NCBI GenBank assembly: GCA_036924285.1 | Contig: JAYKYS010000002.1 | Coordinates: 36,936,501 to 37,000,500, forward strand | DNA: 64,000 nt | Direction: 5' to 3' | Source of the DNA: Asterella californica | Lineage: Eukaryota > Streptophyta > Marchantiopsida > Marchantiales > Aytoniaceae | In this document: one piece after another, positions 44,831 to 56,839 of the stretch | How the letters are laid out: each line of letters begins with the position of its first letter | Numbering within the stretch: the stretch's first letter is position 1 | Made by a program: the position numbers and the translations under genes | The notes under the pieces: generated by a model | The model's database searches: none | What the model was told of the DNA's origin: nothing | What the model saw: the letters and a program-made list of their open reading frames with translations, nothing else

Positions 44831-46378
44831 TTACCTAGGTCGGGCTGTTAGCAGTATTCTCTTGTTGCGGTGAAGAAGGAAATTGCTTCGGGCATCACGA
44901 GCTTCATCTAAGCCCTTGACTGCAGACTCTAACGGTCGATCATAAATGAGATCTGGAGCCACGTGCTGAAACTCTTCAGGATCCCACTGGAAAGCTTGTA
45001 CCAACCGGGCAATAGTCAGTGGAAACAACACCAGTGCCAGATTCACACCCGGACAAACTCTTCTTCCGGCTCCGAAAGGAATGAGGTCCGCATTTTTCGT
45101 CCCTAGTAGGTCTACTTCCTTGTTCAGAAATCGCTCTGGTTTGAAGTCCCATGGGTCGGTCCACGCCTTAGGATCATGTTGATACGCATCAACATGAAAG
45201 AGAATGTCTGCATTGGTTGGTATGTAGTAACCTCCGAGTTCACAAGGTTCAGCCACTGCGTGAGCGAATGCTGGAACTGGAGGATGCATTCTGAGAACCT
45301 CCTTGCAGAACGCATGGAGGAAAGGCAGCTTGGGCAGATCTGTCTCATCCACAGGCTTACTTCCCGTCTTACAGTCGATTTCGTTCCAAAGCTTGATTTG
45401 AAGCTCAGGATCGTGGGCTATTTCAGATAGAGCGGACGTGACAGCGCTCGCGACGGTATGAGTGTTGGAATTGATGAGCTCAGAACAGAGTGTTGTTATG
45501 GCAAAGGCTGTCAGGAAACTTGGCCCCTTCTTCCCTTGCAGGTCCAGAAGTGCGTCAATGTAAGTGCCCGCTTTGCCCTCGCCGTTTTCTTTCATCACCC
45601 GGTACTTGTGAATGTATGGATACAAAGTTTCAAACAGCCGCTGGCGATTTGCTCGAAATCCACGGCGAAGTTTTCTCTCAGCAATCTTGCAAAGTGGTAT
45701 GTAGTCTCCGAGATAAAAGCTATGCCCCAATCTGACTCTTTCCTCCATGACTTCATCAAGCTTCAGTAGTTGAGTCCGTTCAACGTCTAATCCGAAGCAG
45801 ACATAGACGCTGTACTCAAACAAGGCAAACCGTACCAGCGGAGTGACCATCACTTTGCCCGCATGTTGATTCGTCACTGACGTACGGATTTGTATCGTCT
45901 TGATCAGATCTGCAACCATATCATCTCGCTTGCGCTTCATCCCCTTCAAACTCGTTGAATTGAGTACATGGGAGATGAGAACCCTCCGAAGTAAACTTGA
46001 GTAGGCACCATCGGACGTGTTGATCATGGGGTAACCATCACTGAGCTCTGCTTTAGAGGACAGCTTGCATTTGCTAGCAAATAATGCTCCTCGTTTCACA
46101 AGAGCCTCATGTGCGACTTCTGCGTCACTGATGACAATTATGGGTTTCCTCCCAATCCAGAGCGTAATGACTTTCCCATACTCTCCTTCTAATTTCATGG
46201 CTACCGTCAACGGATTAGCTCCCAAGCTCCGCACCTTGAATAAGCTTCCAACAATGGGCCATGGTGCAGGTCCTGGAGGTAGTTTCTTGCTTGGTAACCA
46301 GTAGAAGTACCAGTAGTCGAAAACGACAGAGACTGTTACCACCAGCAGCGTTATGATGACAATCAACTGGTCCGCCAT
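44831..46378 (-). CDS. Cytochrome P450, intronless, with unusual I-helix
   Basis: 515 codons from ATG at 46378 to TAA at 44831. Residues about 3-24 form the ER membrane anchor, followed by the hinge KKLPPGPAPWP. ExxR is KEVLR (360-363), the PERF motif FKPERFL is near 413, and the heme loop FGAGRRVCPG has its Cys ligand at 442. This is a complete plant A-type (CYP71-clan-like) P450; family assignment is uncertain, though some stretches recall CYP77. Known: such enzymes accept electrons from P450 reductase and oxidise small metabolites; the substrate is unknown. Odd features: the O2-activating motif AGTDTT is replaced by SNTHTV (304-309, acid to His), and the C-helix WRxLRR is SSLLRR. The absence of introns is unusual for this clan and may reflect retroposition. 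Confidence 0.9.
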   Translation of the reverse strand: MADQLIVIITLLVVTVSVVFDYWYFYWLPSKKLPPGPAPWPIVGSLFKVRSLGANPLTVAMKLEGEYGKVITLWIGRKPIIVISDAEVAHEALVKRGALFASKCKLSSKAELSDGYPMINTSDGAYSSLLRRVLISHVLNSTSLKGMKRKRDDMVADLIKTIQIRTSVTNQHAGKVMVTPLVRFALFEYSVYVCFGLDVERTQLLKLDEVMEERVRLGHSFYLGDYIPLCKIAERKLRRGFRANRQRLFETLYPYIHKYRVMKENGEGKAGTYIDALLDLQGKKGPSFLTAFAITTLCSELINSNTHTVASAVTSALSEIAHDPELQIKLWNEIDCKTGSKPVDETDLPKLPFLHAFCKEVLRMHPPVPAFAHAVAEPCELGGYYIPTNADILFHVDAYQHDPKAWTDPWDFKPERFLNKEVDLLGTKNADLIPFGAGRRVCPGVNLALVLFPLTIARLVQAFQWDPEEFQHVAPDLIYDRPLESAVKGLDEARDARSNFLLHRNKRILLTARPR

Positions 46379-49300
46379 CGTAGACACCTTGTCCTGATTG
46401 CACTGATACGCTACCAGCAGTGCCTCTAAACAGAACAGAACATTGAGAAACCAATATGATGACTTCCTCTAATCGGGGAAAGATGAAACAGGTCCTTTGC
46501 TGCGGTGGTCAAGCAGTTAGTCCGCGAAGTGATCACAGGCTGAAGGGCTGCAGCTCTCTGGAGAGAGCCACTCCAGATATGAATCAGAAACAGTGGATGC
46601 GATCGCCATAGAAATGTTCCATATCGTCCCTGTACATCGACGAGGAAGAACGCAGTTTTGCTACGAAGTTAGCAGCCCTATCTGCGCGCGATTGTCATTC
46701 TCTGTTTCTTTTTTTGCCCACAGGCAGGAGGTGGGTGCCTGCATAGATGTGGCCGGAACCACTACTTGCCTTTCATAGCAAATCAAAGCGCCTAGGATTT
46801 GCAGCGAGTCACCCCTTTTCCTGAAAAGAAAAGTGGAGGGAGGATAGCTACCCACTATTTCATCACTTACGTGGTGTTTTTCTTAGCATTGGAGAGCGGT
46901 TACATGACATGCAGAGAGAGATAGTATGTTTATAAACCGAAAAGATTAGTGAGAGCCGACATGAATACGATGAGAGAGAATCGGATTTCAGTGACAGATG
47001 TGATTGTCACGTATCCAACACTGGACTCAATGACGACACAAATGATCACTCATCCCCATCCTGACGACAGTAACGAAAGTGACCAAGTATAAAGATATTT
47101 TCTCGCACCTATCGCCTTGTTGCGTCAGCAGAAGCTCTTGCTCAGTAAGTCACGAAACTCACAACGCTAACTTGCAAATCACAATCACAATTAGCGTCCA
47201 TGTTTGGTCCGGACCAGAGCTGAACCGTCTCTAATCATCAAGCTCAACATTCCTTAAGTCCCGACCTAGACCCGCCTAGGTCGGTCTCAAAACATGAGCA
47301 AATCACAAGATGACTTGGGACAGACTTCCCATAAAGTCCAGGGTCCTAAACAGTACCTCCAGCACACTTAGCGGCCCAACCGTCCGTGATGTATGTTTGG
47401 GTCTAGAATGGTGGTGTAACTCGTCGTCTCGTTCTTGAGTCTTGCTCCAGCCCTTAGATCGTTCTTAAGATCAGACGTCCAAGTCTGGACCGGAACGTGC
47501 CTCGAAACCCGTCCAGCCATCACCTCATGCCCCTAGAGTCCGCTCGCCGAACCTTAGGGTCGGGTGACTCGTCCTAGCCCACCCAGGCATCGAGCCCCCT
47601 CATATATACTTCAAGGGATCGACAACCCCGCCCTTTGGTCTCAAAAAATTATATCACAATTCTATTACATGATCGAACATAATTCTCATCTCAGATGTCA
47701 GTTTGAGGAGTTCTGCATATCACTAGAAAGCTCTCGCCGAGAATTTTTCGATGATACTTTACTCGCGTCGAGATCTTATGTGGAGCTCCGTCCACGACCT
47801 AAAACGTTGCAGGAGCTCCAACATTTAGCTGTTTTTCAAAAACAAGTGGTCCAGACCTAACTCGAACCTTGTGGTTTGGATCAGCGTCCAAACCATGATC
47901 CGTCTGCATCTCATAACTCACGTCTCAGTCCCGCGTCTCGGACTCACATTTTAGACTTATGTTTCGGTTCGTTTCCAGACTTGTCCCCTTAGGTCAGTGT
48001 TCGTCTGAGGTCGTCTTGGAGTAGGCTCTTATGTCCTAACCCAATGTTCCAACTTTGGTTTAGAGAACCACTTAGGGTTCATCTGATCTCGACTTCTTGG
48101 TCAAGTCATTCAATCCTACTCGCAACGTTCACAACCTAGCGCAAGTCCACTAGAGTTCTATTGTTCGCGTCTGCGTCCGATCTTGAGACTGAGGGTTGCA
48201 ACAAGTATGCAAGTGAGACATCGCTTCATCCCCTTAGTCTTGGAGATATACGGATTGTCATCTTTGGAGTTCGACGTTTTTCTTCGAGATTGTGCTAGAG
48301 CTTACCATGAGAGACGTCATGGATACCACTTTCTCTATCTTTTTGTACTACTTTCTTTAGACAGCGAATTTTCATTGCTCTACAAAGAGTTTTAGCAGAT
48401 ACGATCCACAGGAAAACAATTGCAGTAGGCGATGCTACTTGATGTGCACCTATTATATGCAGAAGTTTTGACTTACCCGTGTCTGACATCTTAAGGACGA
48501 TTGGAGATCTTAGAGCTACTGATAGTTGCGCTTAGCTCCACTATTCTTCCTCCCTTTGGAGAGATGGTTGCTTGGCTTTTCGGGTCCTTCTTTCCCTTGT
48601 ACGGCTTGATGGAGTCTTTCCATCTGTTGGCTATTCATTGCGTCTCGTGTTTCTCCCAAGTGAGATACTCATATATTATTACTCATAAAACTATGAGAAG
48701 CTTTAGCATTGGTAGAAAATCTTTAAAACGTTTAAATAGATTATTAGATTGCATATTATTACTATTGTTGATATAATAATACTTTTTAGTATATGAAAAT
48801 AGAACTTGATAAGTTGGCATTCTCTGTTTCTTGAAGCTCCTTGACGAATCTTTCTTGAGTCTTTGGTTGATATTCATCGCAAGACCGTTCATTCATCCAC
48901 GAATCGTGAACTTTCTACCATCGATTATTGATTTCAGTGGAGTTGGAGTCTAAAGCACTCGAAATCACAAGAAATTTACGTGCTCTATGAGCGCTTGCTT
49001 TTATCGCACTTGCGACTTTTTCCCATGAAACATGGTGAAACCGGCCACATATCAACTTATTGCTAAGAGGGGAGTTATCCTCGCTTAGGCTATAACAGCA
49101 CGGGAGTTTTTTGCCTTAGTTTGTTGCTTCTGAAAAACTGAAGTTTAGGTTCAGTAATAAAGAGACAACCACACTTTTGGATTTTCATCCTTGATGGGTT
49201 ATCCACAATTTAGGGAATAGTACATCTGAACCCCAGTTAGTGATTACCAGAAAAAGTAACTCAATTCGTCTTTTATATATTCACTCATCCGCTATGGGTG

Positions 49301-50744
49301 AAAAGTTGAACTTAACTTTTTAGCTTTTGGACAAACCCTTGGAACGATCTTTCACTTGTGGGTGAAAACTCAAACCGGTGCCAGATGTATGTCATTATAA
49401 GAAATGGTCAAAGTACTTTAAAAATGAGGATCTAGAGCTCGATGAAGAGTGTAAACTCATATTTTTGGAGGTCTAAAGACAGCGTTCTGTCATGGCCATG
49501 GCTGCAAGCGAATGTGACTTTCAGGGGCAGATTTTTGTTGATGGCAATCCGTTTTCATCGTATATGGAGTATCAAGTGCGCAACTTGAGGTTTGGAGGAC
49601 CATTTCGACAGCTAAATAGAATTCAACATGCCACATCAAGAAGACAACAATGCACATTTTTGTCGTAGATCTGAAGAGTGTAATGATTCGAGTGGGCGAG
49701 TTATCACAAGTTAACTCAAACGTGATCATCCTGTAGTACCAACGGTTCAAATATTGTATGCTTGAGGATCAAGTGCTTCCAATAGACATGTACAAGTTCA
49801 TAAGAAACTTAGACAATTTTTCAGTCAAAAAAAGTGCTCAAGATGGAAGCAGCAAAGTGGACAACTTTGTTGTCTTTAACGTTTATATTTCATTCTGTTT
49901 TTCAATAAGTCCATCTTGTAGCTTACAAGGTTTTGGTAACCACCCTAGCAAGTTTGAAAGTTCATACAACATAGTTTGCTTGCTTACACTACATAAGGTG
50001 AACCTAAGTCTACTTCTGATTGTGCATGAACTGTGTGATCCTTAACTATGGACAAGCTTATGAAATCTATGACAGTTTGCTGACTCTCCTCAACTATCTA
50101 GGAGTCCACAAAATCTGCTAGTGTCAACTGAAAAAGTTGGTAATTTATTGCAAAAACGTTTTCCTCCCATCTCTCTTGATAATATCAGGATTCATTTTAT
50201 TATGGATGAACTTCTCATTTATCTTTCCAAAGGATGAACCTTTGGATGCTTGATAGGCTTGTCTTTTTTGAATGTTATGTCTCTTCAAACTCAGCATTTG
50301 ATACTAAGTCATTTGTACATTATAACACTACTCTCTACTCTACATTAACTTGCATCTCTTGGAAGAGTGAAAGACTCTAATGGTGAAGAACTTGACACAA
50401 CTCTCTCATTACTTTGGTTATTATCTTTTGTAGACCTTGGACCAAAATCCAACTTTGAAAACCATCATAGTCTCAACAACCTACTTTCAGATTGAGAAGT
50501 TTTGTCATCATCTTGGATGTCATCCAATGGTTGATTTCTCATCTTCAAGGGCTAGCGATTGTAAACCAGATAATTTATCTAGCTGATAGTAGATTTAGTT
50601 GATTATAGATATGTCTTTTTTACAAACATGTAACTACAAGCAATAAAAGCTTTTGAATCACAAGTACTCAATTATGCAAAAGATTTACTTGAACGCTACT
50701 ATTCCTTCAAAGAATAAACTTGATTTGATCACCAGGATTCACTA
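46379..50744. other. Long intergenic stretch, no gene seen
   Basis: The part near 46379-46600 is the P450 promoter/leader. From 47150 to 48180 the sequence has a distinct texture, rich in gtcc/gacc and tctc words with a short dyad at 47264-47286, and may be an old retroelement part. Frames of up to 98 codons (47564-47860) show no domain. From 48500 to 50744 it is AT-rich with no structure recognised. Confidence 0.35.
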
Positions 50745-51240
50745 TTGAGATAAATCACTCAATTGACGACGTCATACCGATAGTCTTTCATAAGTGAATC
50801 ACTCAAGGAATCCTGCTAAGTAGATCACTCAAGAGATGATGTCATACTGAGAGTCATTACTGAGAAAATCACCCAAGAATGACGTCACTCCATGAATCCT
50901 TGTTAAGTAGACCACTTATGAGATAATGTCATATCGGAGGTCATTACTGAGAAATCACTCAAAGGATGATGTCACTCCGAGAATCTCTGTTGAGTAGATC
51001 ACTCAAGGGTTGATGTTATACCAAGGGTCACTATTAAGTAAATCACTCAGTGGATGACGTCATCTTAGGAATCCCTGCTGAGTAAAATAGTCAACTAATG
51101 ATGTCACACCAGAGTTCATAACTAAGTCAGTCACTCAAGGAGGTGACATCACCATGGGACTCCCTGGTGAGTTAAGCACTTTCAAGAGACGACGTCACCT
51201 CGAAGACGTCAAAGTGTCACTTCGAGAAATCAAAATGTCA
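50745..51240. repeat. Tandem array, about 44-bp unit with TGACGTCA-like core
   Basis: Cores of type gaygtcay begin at 50768, 50838, 50881, 50925, 50968, 51012, 51056, 51100, 51145 and 51191. Apart from the first interval (70), spacings are 43-46 bp. Each unit also carries aatcactcaa(r)g before the core. Alternate units differ (gtcattactgagaa versus rtctctgttgagtag), so the array has an 88-bp two-unit order. The core matches the palindrome bound by plant TGA/CREB-type bZIP factors. No frame or gene adjoins it. Confidence 0.85.
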
Positions 51241-51244
51241 TCTT

Positions 51245-53089
51245 GGAGATATCCAAGACATCGAAGCTAACTAGTCAATGACATGTGCTCTTTTAAAGTG
51301 AGATCAGGTATTAAAAAATGGATGTTGCAACTCAAAACGTAAATAGGTCTTTTCATGCTGGAGAGCGCTAGATACATTAGGCAGACCGACGAGAATGAGA
51401 GCAAAGATCCGCTTTAAAAGTAGGATCAACGAAACTCATAAGATCGATTACTGTTGACTTTTGTAGCACAACATTGACGAAAGGAGTTCGATAAAGCTAG
51501 ACAAGGTTAGGAGAGGTGAAAGGAGAATAGAGTTTTGCAATCTAAGTAGTCTTCATAAGCTTTTGCACTTGAACATCAGTCGCAACTTATGAATGATTCT
51601 CAATTGAATGTTGTAGATAACTTTGTGTAGTAGATCCATGTAATTTATGTCGGGTGTGATACAATGAAGCAAAAGTGATCGAAGATTATGTGTATGTTTC
51701 AAGTACTTGATAAATTCGTAGATGATTTGAGGTTATAGTGTTTATATATGTGTTTGTTAGTTGAATTGCAACGGTTTCTGTGCGACCGACAGATGCTTTG
51801 GTTGTTGTCAATCAACTAAGAGTTAATCTTGTGTAGCAATCTCTGGTCCTTAGGAACTAGAGTGACAAGATTGTTACAAGGGTTTTTGTTTTTTGCTATG
51901 CATTAGTATGGTTATACTTTGATTGTGAAAATAAAAAAGAAAGAGGTCCAATTATTTGTTCTAATTTTACTCTTCTTTGCCATATTTCTATTTTCTTATG
52001 TCAAAGAGGTCAGAGGTGGCTCTTTACACTTGTCAGTCTTGTGCCCAAGAAGTAGTGCAGAGGAGTATCACCAGATTATATTTATTACCCTATTTGTACT
52101 GCCCTCTTGGTGCTTTCTTTTTTAGATTTAGGATTTATAAACATATCTTAATTTCTGAAGAATTCTCAAGCAGCGATAAAAGACACAGCTAATAGTTTTA
52201 GAGGAAAACTTAAATCCTTGAGGAAGAGAGAAAGAAAGAGAAATATTAAGGAGGGTGAAAATTATCTAAACTTGGAAAAAACTAGAAGGTTATTTTGCTC
52301 GTGTTTTGCATTAAAGTCATGCTCACGAGAAGTCAAGCACAAGATTATCATCAATTAGGTTCATTATCCTATTTTATAAATAAGATATCTTCTAGGTTTT
52401 TCCAAGTTTAGATATGTTTCATCTCTGTAATATATTTCCTCTCTTCCTCCTCCTTTTAGGATTTAATGTTAACCTCGGCCGATCAAATTCCAAGTGTATA
52501 CGTCCAATCGGGAGTTCCTCTAAAAATATTAGTTGATGTATGTTGTCATTGCTCTAGAATATTTCAGAATTAAGTCTTATTATAAATCTTAAATCCAAAA
52601 AAAAAACACAAATCTTAGAGTAAATGAGGTGTCCTTACAACAAGCTCTATCACTAGGTGCAGTGAGAATCAAAAGCCGTTATGTATCCTCATGAACATCT
52701 TTGGAGCAAAAATATGATATCTTGAAATTCGACTTTCAAGTAGAAGTTGGTTCACGACACGGCAATAGTTTTCTCAAAGTGATCATTACAAAAAGCCGCA
52801 CGTGTCAAACAACATCAGCAGCAGCAGTTTTTTGAGAAAGCAACTTGAAAACAAAACTAAATAATCGTTGTGTTGTTATGACCTTAGCCAGTATTGAGGA
52901 GGCTGCAGTTTTCTCTAATGTCAGTAGGAGAGTTGGTCATGGTGCATTTTAGTACTTTCATATATTTTTGATAACAAATGTTATAGCAAGGGGGCTGATT
53001 CGTGATAATCTGGAAACTTTTTTTATTATGAAAACTAACATAAGTGGATGCTTAAGGGATTAGCTTGTATCTATGACTTGTCGATGGAT
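51245..53089. other. AT-rich intergenic, no gene seen
   Basis: No coding region or element recognised. Two segments resemble each other in inverted orientation: aaaacttaaatcc...ctaaacttggaaaaactagaagg (52205-52290) and tctaggtttttccaagtttagat (52391-52415). This may be a weak long-range dyad. Confidence 0.35.
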
Positions 53090-54030
53090 GTTTTGGGAGA
53101 TTGAGGGGTCTAATACATACGCGTAAGGTGTCATTGAGTTCAAATTTGTGCATGTGCTCCATAGGATAAGGACGGTTTGTGAAGAGCCGGATCGTGCTAT
53201 GTGTTCTGAAAAACAATGAGATGTAAGGAGAGAAGATTGGAGTGCTTCAGTTGTCTACAAATGAGAGGTGGACCATTCAGATCATTCTGGAGTCCAAACT
53301 TGCTATCCTTAGATCCATTGGGATCAAAACATCAAATTTTTCATGAAACTGAAGACATTACTAAATTTCATCAGACGATTTGAGAGATGTGAGAGAGATT
53401 GACTCGCACGGAGAAGACTTTCATCGGTTTATATTCAATTGCGACCTAATGCGCTTTTTTATTCGTGATCGATGAAGCAAGCTCTTTGTTCTTGGTGCTT
53501 ACGCGATCAATGAGTCTTCTTCTATGCAGAGGGAGATACCACACGTGTATTATATTGTTGTGTTGGTTCTTGACGAGGGAAATTTGAGCTGCAAGGGATA
53601 GATTTACGGCAGATATTTGCTTCTTGCGGTCCAATTTCTAGTCGCACTTTGCGACGGGAACTCCAAAGAGTTTTTTTGGGATCTCATTGGGTTCAAGGTA
53701 GTCAGATCTATTTACGAGAGACGATCTCAAATCATGTTTGGACCATGTGAGCCATTTTAGCTCGTAAGGAGGAGGTTTTGGAGTTTGATCATTTACGATC
53801 AAAAGTTAGAGGTATCTTGATTGTCGACGGTCAAATTTGGAGATTCTTAGAGCCATTAGAGTGAGGAGAGTAGACTCTTTTCATATAGGGAGACCGTTTG
53901 GAGAATGAGGAAATCTTCAGATTGATCTTTTTCAAGTTCTTCACTATGAGTTTGGTGCATACTTCGAGTTTCAACATAGTTCTCTTCATTGATTGATGTT
54001 GATGGTTTGGTTTTTGTTCTGATGTCGAGT
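53090..54030 (+). repeat. Dispersed repeat family B, copy 2
   Basis: Diverged partner of 20060-21100, in the same orientation with the landmarks listed there. Flanking sequences differ, which supports a transposed or otherwise dispersed element rather than a segmental duplication. Confidence 0.65.
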
Positions 54031-54239
54031 TGCATTCTCTATATCGTTAGCTACGTGGATTACACTCACGACCTTCATTTGGATTAGGATTATTTGATCA
54101 TCGAGTTATTCGTGTAATGAGCGACAACATCGATATTGCGGCGGTATTGCAGTTGCAATTTTTTACATAGTATATTCGGGAGTTTAAGATAACGAGACAC
54201 TATTGTGAAGCTCTATGTTAGCAAAAGGACATTTCTCTT

Positions 54240-55280
54240 ACTTTTAGTTATGTTTCGGGGGTTCTTGTCTTAGATTTGAGTTCAGAAACTCGAGATCATA
54301 CGGATCAAATTGTGGAAGTCGAGAAGGTAAACTTGGACAAGGTAGTGAGGAGTCTACTACGGAAGTTGAGGTGTCTTCAATCACACCTGAAGATGAAGTC
54401 AAAGATGTGAAGCAGCTGGAAGACACGAATCTGTTGGATGAGATGATGATGATATTCAGGAGGAGTTAGAAGAAATGTAAACATGTCAATAGATGCTAGA
54501 GGAATTGAAGGATTTAGCAGAACCTCCACCGAAGTTGAAGAGGTCACATGTAAGAGAAACACTGAAGAGTCAGAAGAAGGAGGACGTGAGAAAGTTAGAT
54601 GTGAAGGAAGTTGAAGCTCCAACACCTTCCTTAGTTCATGATCATACGACTACTACAATTGAAGCTCTGAAGGAAGTGATTGACTTGGAGGAGGCAGCTG
54701 AGGACGTGGAAGTTAACCCAGTCGGCTCATTGGATTCTGGCTATGCGAATGTTCGAGGATGCAAAGCATAGATATTGGAAGGCTTGGGAGGAAGGTTGTC
54801 ACAATGGAGTGTTGCGGGCTATACTGAAAGCAGCTGAACGAAATACACCGAAGGAGAAGAAAACTCCGAAGCGAAAGAAGCTAAAGAAGAAGATGTCGAA
54901 GTTGAAGAAGGAATAGAAGAAACTAAAGGAATGTCAAGAGACCAAGGAGAAACTCTTTGCAGACTCTGTGCATCTATCTAGCTCAATAGTGGATTTGGAG
55001 AAAGTGAGATCTGATTTGGAAGCTTGAGTTGAGAACTGAGCTTAAAGTTGCAGAGAAAACAAAGAGTTGACTGCACTCAGGGAGAACATTGAAGCTACGT
55101 AGAGATTGGATGAGTAGAAGATATCGAATCTTCGAAGTTATGATGTTCAAGATCTTCACAATGTATCCAGAATGTGTAATTAGATCTTGGAGAGGAAGTG
55201 AAGAGAGCGGCTTATGATATCGACATGAAGCTGAAAATGACGTTTGGCGAGATTCTAACGGAAGAGTACACAATGAAGAC
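54240..55280 (+). other. Purine-rich stretch with Glu/Lys-rich frame fragments
   Basis: From about 54290 the plus strand is dominated by gaag/gaagaag words. Broken frames (54493-54771, 54680-54916) encode Glu/Lys-rich coiled-coil-like peptides such as LEELKDLAEPP and KKTPKRKKLKKKMSKLKKE. Several stops and frame changes mean there is no intact gene. Could be the decayed coiled-coil part of a gag or host gene. Confidence 0.3.
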
Positions 55281-56440
55281 TATAGTCTTAGATTAGTGTA
55301 GTTGTGGATAGAAGATAGGAAGTGATGTACATCAAAAGATAGAAATTAAGAGATTCTAGAAATTGTGAAGATAGAGATAGGAAAGTCTGTAAGAGTAAAA
55401 TCTTGCCGATTCGAAGTTGTGCTCCAGAGACTTGGATTATGTGGACGATGTTGTATGGGCTTTTTTTCTTGTTAGTAAAGTGAAGATTCAGGAAACTGAA
55501 CCTCGTCGTTTTCTGCACATAGAATGTGAATTTCTGAAGTTTAGAAGTTTAGAATGCACTAGAGTAAATATAATTCAGAGTAAACGATTGAGTGGGAGTG
55601 TTCTATTTTAGAATGTGCATCTTGTTCATTCACTATGGTATTTGTATAGGATTCTCGGTCGAGGTGTGAACTTCGTGAAATTCTGTTATTATGATCTTCT
55701 GCTTCTTTGGAAGTTCTCAGTATTCTATGCGCAGCAGAGAGTTAGTCCTTGTTTATGAGTCAAGACTATGTGCCTGCGGAGTAATTTGAAAAAGACAAGT
55801 TAGAAGTTAGAAGTCTGTAGTTTCTTTATAGTGTGCAGTTAGCACATTGTCCTCGATTTGAGAATGAACTTTGCCCAAGAGGTTAAACAGCGAATAATAA
55901 AAGCATTTGTGAACATTCATCTTCATATTCTGAGCATTATCTTATGTATCTCTGTGGGATAGTACAGAAGGGTACTTTAATTGCACATAGTAGCGAATTG
56001 AAGCATTCTGTGAAAGGTCAGCAGAATCCTTTTGTCTTGTTGAATCCTAGCACTGTTGGAGAATGGTTGGATAAAGATGGAAAGTTAAAACTTGCAGTTT
56101 TGTTTTTTGTTAAGCATCCGAATTACCTAGACAAGCATTATGGACCCGTACTGGATGTAAGGACCTTTGGTCCTCAACTTCTCTCACCACCTAGAAGTCT
56201 CAAGAGAGGACAAGACTTGGTCCTTGCTGAAATTGTTGAATTGCTTCTTGTGCAGAGACAACAAAATGTGCTCTCAACTCTATAATCATACAGATGATTT
56301 AAAAAGTTTTTTGAGTATGGATAATCAAAACTTTTGGTCGAAAATGATGGTCCTTGGCATGTAGATCTCAGCTATGGAGAGACTACAGCGGCGTTGACAG
56401 ACTACTACAACTGCAGCTTAGCACTTAACACCTGATTTGG
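55281..56440. other. No certain gene; one unassigned 113-codon frame
   Basis: The frame 55944-56285 (plus) begins with ATG and contains HPNYLDKHYGPVLDVRTFGPQ but no recognised domain. It lies shortly before the DDE relic and may be the mutated 5' part of the same element. Confidence 0.3.
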
Positions 56441-56499
56441 AAGCACACTGAAAAATGGTAGCTTTAAATTTAGCTTCCTTGTGGTGGAGCACAACATAC

Positions 56500-56830
56500 C
56501 ACGGAAGCTTGTGATCAACATAGATCAAACAGTTGTGCACTTAATTCCTTGTGATGGACAGAAAACTTACGCGCAAAAAGATTAAAGGAAGTGATAGGTA
56601 CATGAAAAGATGACAAAAGACAAGTAATAGTGTGTGTGGTTTCTACTGCTGCTGGAGACTTGCTTCCTTTCCACGTTATCTTTACTGGTAAGACAGACAA
56701 GACAAGGTCGTGAAAATTCTAAGCTGGTTAGAAGTGTTGGATGACACTTGACTAGGATAGCTAATCATTGGCGTGATCTTTCAACAATGAACAATTGGGT
56801 GGATCAGATTTAAGGTGTCCACTACAAGAA
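56500..56830 (+). pseudogene. Relic of a pogo/Tigger-like DDE transposase
   Basis: Three frame pieces match the DDE_1 endonuclease in order. IPRKLVINIDQTVVHLIP (about 56498-56552) includes the first catalytic Asp in NIDQT. KDDKRQVIVCVVSTAAGDLL and PFHVIFTGKTDKT follow (about 56606-56706). LTRIANHWRDLSTMNNWVDQ (about 56748-56810) matches the later NHW...TM...WV segment. They are separated by stops and frame changes and the third catalytic residue was not found. The element is dead and truncated; no terminal repeats were identified. Confidence 0.65.
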
Positions 56831-56839
56831 TGAATGTAG

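Noticed and set aside
47564..47860. 98-codon plus-strand frame
   Set aside because: No family similarity, no splice or gene context, and lies in a stretch of unusual word composition.
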